Shown in pieces: positions 1 to 5,894 of a stretch of 8,476 nt of DNA (its first letter is position 1; each line of letters starts with the position of its first letter). The notes below the pieces were generated by a model. That model did not search any database. It was not told the origin of the DNA and saw only the letters and a program-made list of their open reading frames with translations. The DNA is from Lachnospiraceae bacterium (GTDB lineage: Bacteria; Bacillota; Clostridia; Lachnospirales; Lachnospiraceae): assembly GCA_017476305.1 (NCBI GenBank), contig JAFVAA010000107.1, forward strand, positions 1 to 8,476, written 5' to 3'. The translations under genes and the position numbers were made by a program.

Positions 1-361
1 AGGAGCCTGTGGCAAGAAGCGGAAAAGCAACAGACGCACAGCCATGCTCGTATGCCAGCAAAAGTGCTTTATCATAGCATTCTCTTAAAAGCTTTTCCTC
101 ACCCCTGCCGCCGCCCGTCCACCACGGACTGCTTACATGAATAATATACTTTGCATTCAGAGCAAATGCATCTGTAATTCCCACCTCTCCCGGCACCAAA
201 CGGCCAATCTTCTCCCGCTCGGCAAGAAGCTTTTCCCTTCCGGCCGCCTTATATATGGCAAAGTCCACACCGTCACCGACAGCGACCTCCGGATTCGCAG
301 TGTTCACAATCGCATCTGCTTTCACCTTTGTAATATCATTTCGGATTATGTAAAACGGCAT
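1..361 (-). CDS. Macro-domain protein, partial (C-terminus outside window)
   Basis: The first 120 residues can be read, starting MPFYIIRNDITKVKADAIVN. They match the N-terminal half of a macro domain, a fold that binds ADP-ribose and often removes ADP-ribose from proteins or O-acetyl-ADP-ribose. Visible family marks are the D9-I10 pair, the AIVNTANP strand and loop (residues 17-24), a substrate-loop region GDGVDFAIYKAAG (29-41), and the later strand AFPLLATGS (112-120) leading to the second phosphate loop, which lies outside the window. The variable segment SSPWWTGGGRGEE (about 79-91) is typical of a Firmicutes branch. The start is supported by AAAGGAG at 369-375, 7 bases upstream. The loop before GVD lacks the usual run of three or more glycines, so hydrolase activity is uncertain. 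The fold call is firm; the substrate and any C-terminal extension are unknown. Confidence 0.88.
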   Translation of the reverse strand, partial: MPFYIIRNDITKVKADAIVNTANPEVAVGDGVDFAIYKAAGREKLLAEREKIGRLVPGEVGITDAFALNAKYIIHVSSPWWTGGGRGEEKLLRECYDKALLLAYEHGCASVAFPLLATGS

Positions 362-585
362 CTCAAAACTCCTTTCCAAAGAGCATCCAAATCCTTATAC
401 TCTGCCTCTCTGACCATGCCAACTTTTCTTACCATGACACCTTCCCCTTGTTTCGTCTTTCTCTTTTATCTGCACTTCTCCAATCTGATCAGCTGTTCCT
501 CATCCGGCTCACGGATTCCATTTTTATAACCACACTCCATCCTGATGTAAAACAGGGGATCTGTAACGGATGCCGGTAAATCTTC
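346..585 (-). pseudogene. Possible decayed or leader reading frame upstream of the macro gene
   Basis: The stretch 362-654 holds no intact gene that I can support. One minus-strand frame stays open from 585 to 346 except for a single TAA at 466-468. Before the stop it reads like ordinary protein (MECGYKNGIREPDEEQLIRL from 540). After it there is a 29-residue ORF (435-346, MVRKVGMVREAEYKDLDALW and on) with a G-rich site at 440-447. That ORF ends 16 bases inside the macro gene, so it could be a translationally coupled leader peptide. The REAEYKDLDAL part loosely resembles the start of GNAT acetyltransferases, but this is too short to call. It may be a gene relic, a leader, or chance. Confidence 0.2.
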
Positions 586-654
586 TTATAAGCCCAAAAA
601 TGCCCTTCTTACTTCAATTCTTTTCATCAAAACCAATATATTTATACTCAACAC

Positions 655-969
655 CTATTCCCTATATTTTGCTTCCAGTCTTAAATACACTATTATCATT
701 CCAATAATCAGTACAACTACCGCAAAAATAATCGGAATAAACATCGGGGAATTCTGTTCCAAAAGCAACAGGGGAATTCCTATCATTTCAAGCAAGACAG
801 CACTAACCATCCATAGTACAGAAACCGCATGATTGTATGCTTTTGCATCCCGGATGACAGGCGGTTTTACAAATGTAAAAAATCCCACCGCTTCATCAGA
901 TTTCCAGGTGCTAAGACCAACTCCTGCAAATAATGCTGCTACCAGACTCCAAATAATAAATCCAATCAT
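655..969 (-). CDS. Small three-helix membrane protein, function unknown
   Basis: This 104-residue protein has three clear hydrophobic helices (about residues 2-20, 47-70 and 75-96). A polar loop between helices 1 and 2 contains WKSDEAVGFFTFVKPP and then DAKAYNHAVSVLW. The protein ends in a short charged tail, YLRLEAKYRE. One helix, then a loop with a conserved K-YN-AV-LW pattern, then a helical pair is reminiscent of small SdpI/DUF3784-type integral membrane proteins of Firmicutes. I offer that only as a resemblance. The start is well supported by AAAAGGAGG 7 bases upstream. The gene is 151 bp downstream of the dead alcohol dehydrogenase, and I see no convincing promoter or other gene in 970-1120. 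No catalytic residues are recognisable. Confidence 0.8.
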   Translation of the reverse strand: MIGFIIWSLVAALFAGVGLSTWKSDEAVGFFTFVKPPVIRDAKAYNHAVSVLWMVSAVLLEMIGIPLLLLEQNSPMFIPIIFAVVVLIIGMIIVYLRLEAKYRE

Positions 970-1120
970 GGCTAATCCTCCTTTTTTTCATGATAAAATC
1001 CTCACGATAGTTTGTTTACACCCTCTATTTTCTCGATTGTTATAACCCACTCCTTGCTGCATACACCGATTTCGGCACAGCCATGCACAACACCATAATC
1101 CCTGCAAAAACAGTTCTATT

Positions 1121-1658
1121 TTACAGCATCAGCCGGAAAATCGCCTCCACATCCTTTTGCTCCAGCTTCACAAAGCCTCCAATCGTCCCCGGTCTCGTAT
1201 CCCCAAAGCAGGCACAGTGTGCCATCTGCTCGATATCCTCCTCCTTTGCCCCAAGCTCCTGAAAATTCTGCGGCATACCGATACTTCTAAGAAAATTATG
1301 CAAAGCCTCAATTCCCGCAAGCGCAGTTCTTTCCGGATTTTGAAAATCCATCTCACAATTCCACACCCTGCACGCCAACTGTGCAAACCGGGCTACATCA
1401 TGCTAATAGACATATTTCATCCACGCCGGAAACACGACTGCAAGCCCTGCCCCATGCGCACAGTCATATAAAGCAGAAAGCTCATGCTCAATATTATGAC
1501 TTCCCCAATCCTGCTCTCTGCCAACGCCGCAGATATTATTGTGCGCCATCATTCCCGCCCACATAATATTTGCCCTGGCTTCGTAATTTTCCGGTATTTT
1601 TTTCTTCCTCTTTCCCAAACACAAAACAGGTCGGGCTGTAAAATGTAAAATTGTCCAT
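1121..1658 (-). pseudogene. Iron-containing alcohol dehydrogenase pseudogene (butanol dehydrogenase type)
   Basis: This is the remnant of an NAD(P)H-dependent iron-containing alcohol dehydrogenase of the BdhA/YqhD type, normally about 390 residues. The true N-terminus survives (MDNFTFYSPTCFVFGKEEEK, ATG at 1658, ribosome site AAGGGAG at 1665-1671). After NTGKL the sequence jumps in another frame to PENYEARANIMWAGMMAHNN, which normally lies around residue 230. About 200 residues are therefore missing, including most of the nucleotide-binding domain and the Asp/His half of the metal site. The two later His ligands remain in NIEHELSALYD and CAHGAG. A second lesion is an in-frame TAG at 1403-1405 in MKYVY*HDVARFAQ, where the family usually has lysine. 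The C-terminal part runs to GGFVKLEQKDVEAIFRLML and TAA. Translation from the ATG would stop after 40 residues (1658-1536). The family call is firm and the gene is certainly non-functional as read. Confidence 0.92.
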
Positions 1659-1686
1659 AATCGTCTCCCTTCTAAATTTCATCTAC

Positions 1687-2043
1687 TCAGGAAACACTGA
1701 TCATCTTCACAGACTCCAGACGAAACAGCTTATCCTGAGAAGATTTTTTCTTCTCTATATGAACTAAAATCCAGTCCTCATCTACATCAACAAGGGTACA
1801 TTTTATATTCTTCTCATTTGTCACAAAGATATCTGTGCCTTCTGCCTCCTTAAAATGAATTTGTACCCTCTGCCCCAGATGTCCCTTCGCCAGCTGTACC
1901 AGGTTCTCCTTTTCCTCTGCATAGTCCGTACCCTTGATGCGTGCCATCTGTCTTTCCAGCTCCCTCACTCTCCCCTTTAAAGAGGATTGACTCAAAAATC
2001 CAAGAAATCCTAAAACTCCAAACATTATCCCTAAGTATTCCAT
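1687..2043 (-). CDS. Membrane-anchored small protein sharing a domain with the adjacent XRE regulator
   Basis: This 118-residue protein has an N-terminal hydrophobic helix (about residues 3-18, YLGIMFGVLGFLGFLS). A charged, probably coiled-coil segment follows (about 19-36, LKGRVRELERQMARIKG), then a linker, then a C-terminal beta-rich domain (about 53-118). That domain contains KCTLVDVDEDWILVHIEKKK and KLFRLESVKMISV. The hydrophobic/charged alternation suggests a small Sm-like or SH3-like barrel, which is an inference. The same domain occurs at the C-terminus of the regulator encoded just upstream. The stop of that gene and this ATG are two bases apart, and the ribosome site AAGGAGG lies in the regulator's last codons, so translation is probably coupled. 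The helix should anchor the protein to the membrane with the soluble part most likely in the cytoplasm. I do not recognise a named family. A role as membrane partner or sensor for the regulator is plausible but unproven. Confidence 0.85.
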   Translation of the reverse strand: MEYLGIMFGVLGFLGFLSQSSLKGRVRELERQMARIKGTDYAEEKENLVQLAKGHLGQRVQIHFKEAEGTDIFVTNEKNIKCTLVDVDEDWILVHIEKKKSSQDKLFRLESVKMISVS

Positions 2044-2045
2044 CG

Positions 2046-2510
2046 CTAATCCTCCTTTATGATTTCTACGGAACTGACTGATGAGACCGGCAGTAGCTTC
2101 TCACTATTTCCCTTCTTTGACTCCAGTAAAACCCGCATCCAGTTTCCCTCGAAATCCAGAACCGTACAGATTTGATTTGCCAGACTTACTCCCTTTTCCT
2201 CACTCAAAAATTCCTCCTCGCCAAAAAAAGTAAGCTTCACCTTTCTTCCTTTTGTAGCCGAGAGCAGCCGGCTCACTCCTATGCCGCGAAAGGTCTCTGT
2301 TTCTTCCTTATATTCATCCTTTAAAAGATAATCACAGCTCACACCCAAAATTTCTGCGATGCTGCCAAGCTTGTCAATATCCGGCAGAACCGCCCCGCTT
2401 TCCCATCGGCTCACCGTCTGTCTGGTCACGGAAAGCCTTTCCGCAAATTCATTCTGTGTAAGCCCTAAATCTTTTCTCTTTTTTGAAATTTTGCTTCCGA
2501 ATTCATTCAT
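2046..2510 (-). CDS. XRE-family transcriptional regulator with C-terminal shared domain
   Basis: This 154-residue protein begins MNEFGSKISKKRKDLGLTQN. Residues 5-64 form a classic XRE/Cro-C1 helix-turn-helix: LTQNEFAERLSV supplies the first helices, TRQTVSRWESG (29-39) contains the recognition helix, and GVSCDYLL closes the fold. A linker (65-86) leads to a beta-rich C-terminal domain (about 87-154) with ICTVLDFEGNWMRVLLESKK, which resembles the C-terminus of the next gene's product. The ATG at 2510 is chosen because AGAGGAG lies 9 bases upstream. The frame extends 8 codons further to a TTG, but that start would put the ribosome site inside the gene. The product probably controls its own two-gene unit through the palindrome at 2544-2557. 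The ligand and other targets are unknown. The DNA-binding domain is certain. Confidence 0.93.
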   Translation of the reverse strand: MNEFGSKISKKRKDLGLTQNEFAERLSVTRQTVSRWESGAVLPDIDKLGSIAEILGVSCDYLLKDEYKEETETFRGIGVSRLLSATKGRKVKLTFFGEEEFLSEEKGVSLANQICTVLDFEGNWMRVLLESKKGNSEKLLPVSSVSSVEIIKED

Positions 2511-2532
2511 AAATACGACTCCTCTCCACTGC

Positions 2533-2557
2533 AATATATTTGTGATGAACGTTCATC
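2533..2557 (-). promoter_or_regulatory. Candidate operator/promoter of the XRE regulator unit
   Basis: A perfect 14-bp palindrome, GATGAACGTTCATC, lies at 2544-2557, 34 bases upstream of the regulator's ATG. Next to it on the minus strand is a TATATT -10-like hexamer (2533-2538). No good -35 is found at 16-18 bp spacing (GTGGGA at 17 bp). Perfect dyads of this size are typical operators for XRE dimers, so autoregulation is the natural reading. The palindrome is seen directly; its function is inferred. Confidence 0.55.
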
Positions 2558-2585
2558 CCACGCCATCCACAAACAAAAGCGTAGC

Positions 2586-2621
2586 AAAAAACCACAAAAA
2601 GCACAAGAAACCTGCATGTGC
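2586..2621 (-). terminator. Weak hairpin plus T-rich tail after the esterase gene
   Basis: On the minus strand GCACA (2621-2617) can pair with TGTGC (2605-2601). The run TTTTTGTGGTTTTTT (2600-2586) follows immediately. The stem is only 5 bp with an 11-base loop, so this is a marginal intrinsic terminator. Its position, between the esterase stop and the regulator promoter, fits. Confidence 0.4.
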
Positions 2622-2643
2622 AAAATGTAACATGAAGGTTGAC

Positions 2644-2674
2644 ACAGGGCAAAAAACGCCTTTTCGTGCCCTGT
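2644..2674 (-). terminator. Hairpin downstream of the esterase gene, possible terminator
   Basis: ACAGGGCA and TGCCCTGT (2644-2651 and 2667-2674) form a perfect 8-bp stem, 19 bases past the esterase stop. The loop can add an AAAA/TTTT pairing. There is no U-tract directly after the stem on either strand. It may stop transcription together with the T-tailed hairpin further on, or it may protect the mRNA 3' end. Confidence 0.45.
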
Positions 2675-2692
2675 CATCCTGCCTGATGCTTT

Positions 2693-3352
2693 CTACTCCA
2701 AAACCCATGCAATTCCCTTCGCCATCCGTCCGCTTACGTCCTGAAAATGATTTCCCGGATTGCTTTCAAAAATCGTTTCTATCCCCATCTTCTGATAATG
2801 CTCCTTTAGCCACCTGGTATTTTCCTCCACCGTCTTTAAAACCGGATTTCTGGTCTTCGCCTCTTTGTCCCCTAAGGAAAAATAGATTTTTTCCGGCTGC
2901 CTTTTCATCTCATGCTCCTTCACGAACTTTAAAAAATCCGGATACCAGAAGGAACCGGAGGCACTGACAAGCCTCGAAAAAAGTTCCGTCTTATACGCCG
3001 CATACACCGAAAAAAGTCCGGCAAGGGAATACCCGGCAAGCACCATATACTCCGGATTTCCAGAAATTTTCCTAAAAATTTCCGGTAAAATCTGCTGCTC
3101 CAGCGTTTCTAAATATCCATCTGCCCCACCGGAAAAAGCATCCCCCTTCATGACCGGAGGAGCTTCCCACGGGGACATTTCCGCATCCCAATTGATCTTT
3201 CCAACAGAAACAAAGGTAAAGTCTTTCTCCGTCCGCTTTTTTATCTCCTGATAAACCTCCTGCCCCTCGTCATTTACGACATGAAACAGCACCAGAGGAG
3301 CACCACCCTTTTCTGACTCATATATCGTTATCATTTTCCCTGCAATTTCCAT
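2693..3352 (-). CDS. Alpha/beta hydrolase, siderophore-esterase-like (esterase D / IroE-Fes superfamily)
   Basis: This 219-residue serine hydrolase resembles the PF00756 esterase family, which includes enterobactin esterases Fes and IroE and S-formylglutathione hydrolases. The nucleophile elbow is GYSLAG with Ser109. The likely acid is Asp162 or Glu164 in SLGDKEAKT, and the likely base is His202 in NPGNHFQD. A typical family segment leads into the elbow (LETLEQQILPEIF, then PEYMVLAGYS). There is no signal peptide or membrane helix, so the enzyme should be cytoplasmic. The ATG at 3352 follows an AGGAG site. The gene starts 47 bp after the FeoAB stop with no terminator between them, so co-transcription with iron uptake is likely. 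That context suggests hydrolysis of an imported siderophore or another ester during iron acquisition, but the real substrate cannot be read from sequence. The fold and catalytic serine are confident. Confidence 0.87.
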   Translation of the reverse strand: MEIAGKMITIYESEKGGAPLVLFHVVNDEGQEVYQEIKKRTEKDFTFVSVGKINWDAEMSPWEAPPVMKGDAFSGGADGYLETLEQQILPEIFRKISGNPEYMVLAGYSLAGLFSVYAAYKTELFSRLVSASGSFWYPDFLKFVKEHEMKRQPEKIYFSLGDKEAKTRNPVLKTVEENTRWLKEHYQKMGIETIFESNPGNHFQDVSGRMAKGIAWVLE

Positions 3353-3399
3353 ATTTTACTCCTTTCTCTGATACAGGCCAGCCCCAAAGCAATGCATCT

Positions 3400-5742
3400 C
3401 TATACCCCTGCGAAAATCCCAATCATCCGCACCACAAGTGCTGCCATCCAGGCTATTACACATTGCCACACTACCAAAGCCACCGCCCATTTCGCCCCAA
3501 GTTCCCTTTTAATCGAAGCCACAGCCGCTACACAAGGCGTATAAAGCAGGGAAAATACCAGAAGAGAAGCGGCAGTCAGAGAGGAAATCGCAGTTTCCAC
3601 ACTTTTTCCAAACAGAATCTCTAAAGTAGATACCACGCTTTCCTTTGCCATAAATCCACTGATAAGGGAAGTACAAATGCGCCAGTCTCCCAGACCAATC
3701 GGAGAAAGCGCCGGTGCCAAGGCACCGGAAATCATAGCAAGTATACTGTCTTTCGAATCCTCCACCAGATTAAAATGCAGATTAAAGCTCTGCAAAAGCC
3801 ATACCACAATCGTTGCAAGTAAAATAATCGAAAATGCTTTCTGTAAAAAATCCTTTGCCTTTTCCCATAAAAGCTGTCCTACATTTTTCACCCCCGGCAT
3901 ACGGTAATCCGGCAGCTCCATCACAAACGGTACGGCTTTTCCTTTAAAAAGTGTTCCCTTATAGAGAAATGCCACCAAAATTCCCATAAAAATTCCCAGC
4001 AGATACAGCCCAATCATAATCAAGGCACCATGCCCTTTAAAAAAAGCATTAACAAAAAAGGCATATATCGGCAGCTTTGCCGTACAGCTCATAAACGGTG
4101 TCAGAAGAATCGTCATTTTTCTGTCACGTTCACTCGGAAGCGTTCTGGTAGACATTACAGCCGGAACCGTGCAGCCAAACCCGATCAGCATCGGAACGAT
4201 ACTTCTCCCGGACAGTCCTATTTTTCTAAGAAGCCTGTCCATCACAAAAGCCACACGTGCAATGTAACCACTGTCCTCCATCAGAGAAAGAAAGAAAAAC
4301 AAAGTCACTATGATTGGCAGAAAACTCAAAACGCTCCCCACACCGGCAAAAATACCATCTATAATCAGACCATGCATCACTTCATTTACATCTGCCATGC
4401 GAAGTGCCTGATCCGTAACACCAGTCAAAGCATCAATTCCCTTTTCCAAAAGCTCCTGCAGCCAGGCTCCAATCACATTAAAGGTAAGCCAGAAAACGAG
4501 TCCCATAATCCCGACAAATGCCGGAATTGCTGTATATTTTCCCGTCAAAATCCGGTCTATTTTTTCACTCCGTATCCGTTCCCTGCTTTCCATCGGCTTT
4601 TTCACAGTCTCACTGCACACTTTTTTTATAAATGCAAACCGCATATCCGCAATTGCCGCACTTCGGTCCAATGCCCGCTCAGACTCCATCTGAAGGACAA
4701 TATGCTCCATCGTCTCTTCTTCGTTCTGGTCAAGCATCAGCTGTGACAGGAGCAGGGCATCCCCCTCAATCACCTTGCTTGCTGCAAATCGGAGCGGAAT
4801 CCCTGCACGCACGGTATGATCCTCTATCAAATGACAGACCGCATGCAGACAGCGGTGCACTGCCCCACCATGATCATTTTCATCACAAAAATCCTGTCTG
4901 AGCGGCTTTTCCTGATAACGTGCCACATGAATCGCATGATCGATCAGCTCACCTACTCCTTCATTCTTCGCGGCAGAAATCGGAATCACCGGAACACCTA
5001 ACATTTCTTCCATCTCATTTACATTGATAGTGCCACCATTTTCCCGGACCTCATCCATCATATTTAATGCCACGACCATAGGCACATCCATCTCTAAAAG
5101 CTGCATCGTCAAATAAAGATTTCTTTCAATATTTGTCGCATCCAATATATTTATAATTCCCTTTGGGTTTTCCTCTAACACGAAATTTCTGGAAACGATT
5201 TCTTCACTGCTGTATGGAGACATCGAGTAAATTCCCGGCAAATCCGTAACCAATGTATCCGGATGTCCTTTCATGGCACCATCCTTTCTGTCTACCGTCA
5301 CTCCCGGAAAATTTCCCACATGCTGATTCGCTCCCGTCAGCTGATTAAACAATGTAGTTTTTCCACAATTCTGATTTCCTACCAAAGCAAAGGTCAAAGT
5401 GGTTCCATCCGGCAAAGGATTCCCACTCCCCTTTGGATGAAATTTCCCACCTTCTCCCAGGCCAGGATGAGCTTTTTCATGAAAATTTCGTTTCTTCTCC
5501 CTTTCCGATGTCTCCTCCCGTACTGCCTGAATTTCAATCTGACCGGCCTCCTCCAGCCGGAGCGTCAGTTTATATCCATGAATCTTAAGCTCCATCGGAT
5601 CTCCCATCGGAGCATACTTTATGAGTGTCACCTCTGCTCCCGGTATGACACCCATATCGAGAAAATGCTGTCTTAGTGCTCCCTCTCCTCCGACCGCTGT
5701 AATCACAGCACTTTTCCCACATTCCAGTTCCTTCAGAGTCAT
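3400..5742 (-). CDS. feoB: FeoA-FeoB fusion, GTP-dependent ferrous iron transporter
   Basis: This 780-residue inner-membrane Fe(II) importer has an FeoA domain fused to the N-terminus of FeoB. Residues 1-75 are the SH3-like FeoA domain (MTLKELECGK, FLDMGVIPGAEV, and on). A basic, glycine-rich linker spans about 77-112. The G domain follows, with G1 GNQNCGKT (122-129), G2 Thr149 in FPGVTVD, G3 DLPG (167-170), G4 NMMD (227-230) and G5 SAA (256-258). A helical domain follows to about 390. The membrane core (about 400-780) contains the two gate motifs, with Cys524 in GFGCTVPA and Cys553 in MSCTAKLPIY. Later conserved parts are FMAKESVVSTL and YTPCVAA. All key residues are present, so the protein should be functional. 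The ATG at 5742 has a GGGAG site and a consensus promoter upstream. An esterase gene follows in the same direction. No separate feoA or feoC is visible here. Confidence 0.97.
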   Translation of the reverse strand: MTLKELECGKSAVITAVGGEGALRQHFLDMGVIPGAEVTLIKYAPMGDPMELKIHGYKLTLRLEEAGQIEIQAVREETSEREKKRNFHEKAHPGLGEGGKFHPKGSGNPLPDGTTLTFALVGNQNCGKTTLFNQLTGANQHVGNFPGVTVDRKDGAMKGHPDTLVTDLPGIYSMSPYSSEEIVSRNFVLEENPKGIINILDATNIERNLYLTMQLLEMDVPMVVALNMMDEVRENGGTINVNEMEEMLGVPVIPISAAKNEGVGELIDHAIHVARYQEKPLRQDFCDENDHGGAVHRCLHAVCHLIEDHTVRAGIPLRFAASKVIEGDALLLSQLMLDQNEEETMEHIVLQMESERALDRSAAIADMRFAFIKKVCSETVKKPMESRERIRSEKIDRILTGKYTAIPAFVGIMGLVFWLTFNVIGAWLQELLEKGIDALTGVTDQALRMADVNEVMHGLIIDGIFAGVGSVLSFLPIIVTLFFFLSLMEDSGYIARVAFVMDRLLRKIGLSGRSIVPMLIGFGCTVPAVMSTRTLPSERDRKMTILLTPFMSCTAKLPIYAFFVNAFFKGHGALIMIGLYLLGIFMGILVAFLYKGTLFKGKAVPFVMELPDYRMPGVKNVGQLLWEKAKDFLQKAFSIILLATIVVWLLQSFNLHFNLVEDSKDSILAMISGALAPALSPIGLGDWRICTSLISGFMAKESVVSTLEILFGKSVETAISSLTAASLLVFSLLYTPCVAAVASIKRELGAKWAVALVVWQCVIAWMAALVVRMIGIFAGV

Positions 5743-5777
5743 TTTAGATCTCCCTTCTCCCTATGTAACATGCATTC

Positions 5778-5806
5778 ATTATAAAAACAGGCTATTATTT
5801 TGTCAA
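5778..5806 (-). promoter_or_regulatory. Consensus sigma-A promoter of the feoAB unit
   Basis: On the minus strand TTGACA (5806-5801) and TATAAT (5783-5778) are both exact consensus hexamers separated by exactly 17 bp. The -10 ends 35 bp upstream of the FeoAB start codon, and the promoter lies just past the cellulase terminator. I see no obvious Fur-type inverted repeat overlapping it, although iron repression would be expected. Confidence 0.88.
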
Positions 5807-5823
5807 CATCTGTCCATAATCCC

Positions 5824-5864
5824 AGAACAAAACAAAGGCGGCGATTTTTAAAAAACCGCCGCCT
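5824..5864 (-). terminator. Rho-independent terminator of the cellulase gene
   Basis: On the minus strand the stem AGGCGGCG/CGCCGCCT (5864-5857 with 5843-5836) is perfect over 8 bp. It continues past one mismatch into 5 A-T pairs, and a T-rich run, TTGTTTTGTT, follows (5833-5824). It starts about 30 bp after the cellulase stop codon and insulates that gene from the feoAB promoter. Confidence 0.9.
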
Positions 5865-5894
5865 ATGTTTAATTTTCATACAGCAGAAACAAAT

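Noticed and set aside
137..529. Plus-strand open frame of 130 codons
   Set aside because: It is antisense to the macro domain, whose motifs are clear on the minus strand.
994..1068. 24-codon minus-strand ORF (MQQGVGYNNRENRG and on) before the small membrane protein
   Set aside because: It has no suitably placed ribosome site and no similarity that I recognise, and is probably chance.
1403..1405. Amber codon as a programmed readthrough or pyrrolysine site
   Set aside because: Homologues usually have lysine here, the gene already has a large frame-shifting deletion, and no readthrough signal is seen. Plain decay is simpler.
2511..2534. TTG start adding 8 residues (MQWRGVVF) to the XRE regulator
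   Set aside because: The AGAGGAG site lies inside this extension and is correctly spaced for the ATG at 2510. XRE proteins normally begin close to the helix-turn-helix.
2359..2967. Plus-strand open frame of 202 codons spanning the regulator promoter region
   Set aside because: It crosses the start of the XRE gene, the palindrome, both hairpins and the end of the esterase gene on the opposite strand, and has no recognisable domain.
4030..4746. Plus-strand open frame of 238 codons
   Set aside because: It is antisense to the highly conserved membrane and helical domains of FeoB. Its composition is basic and His-rich, as expected from a reverse reading.
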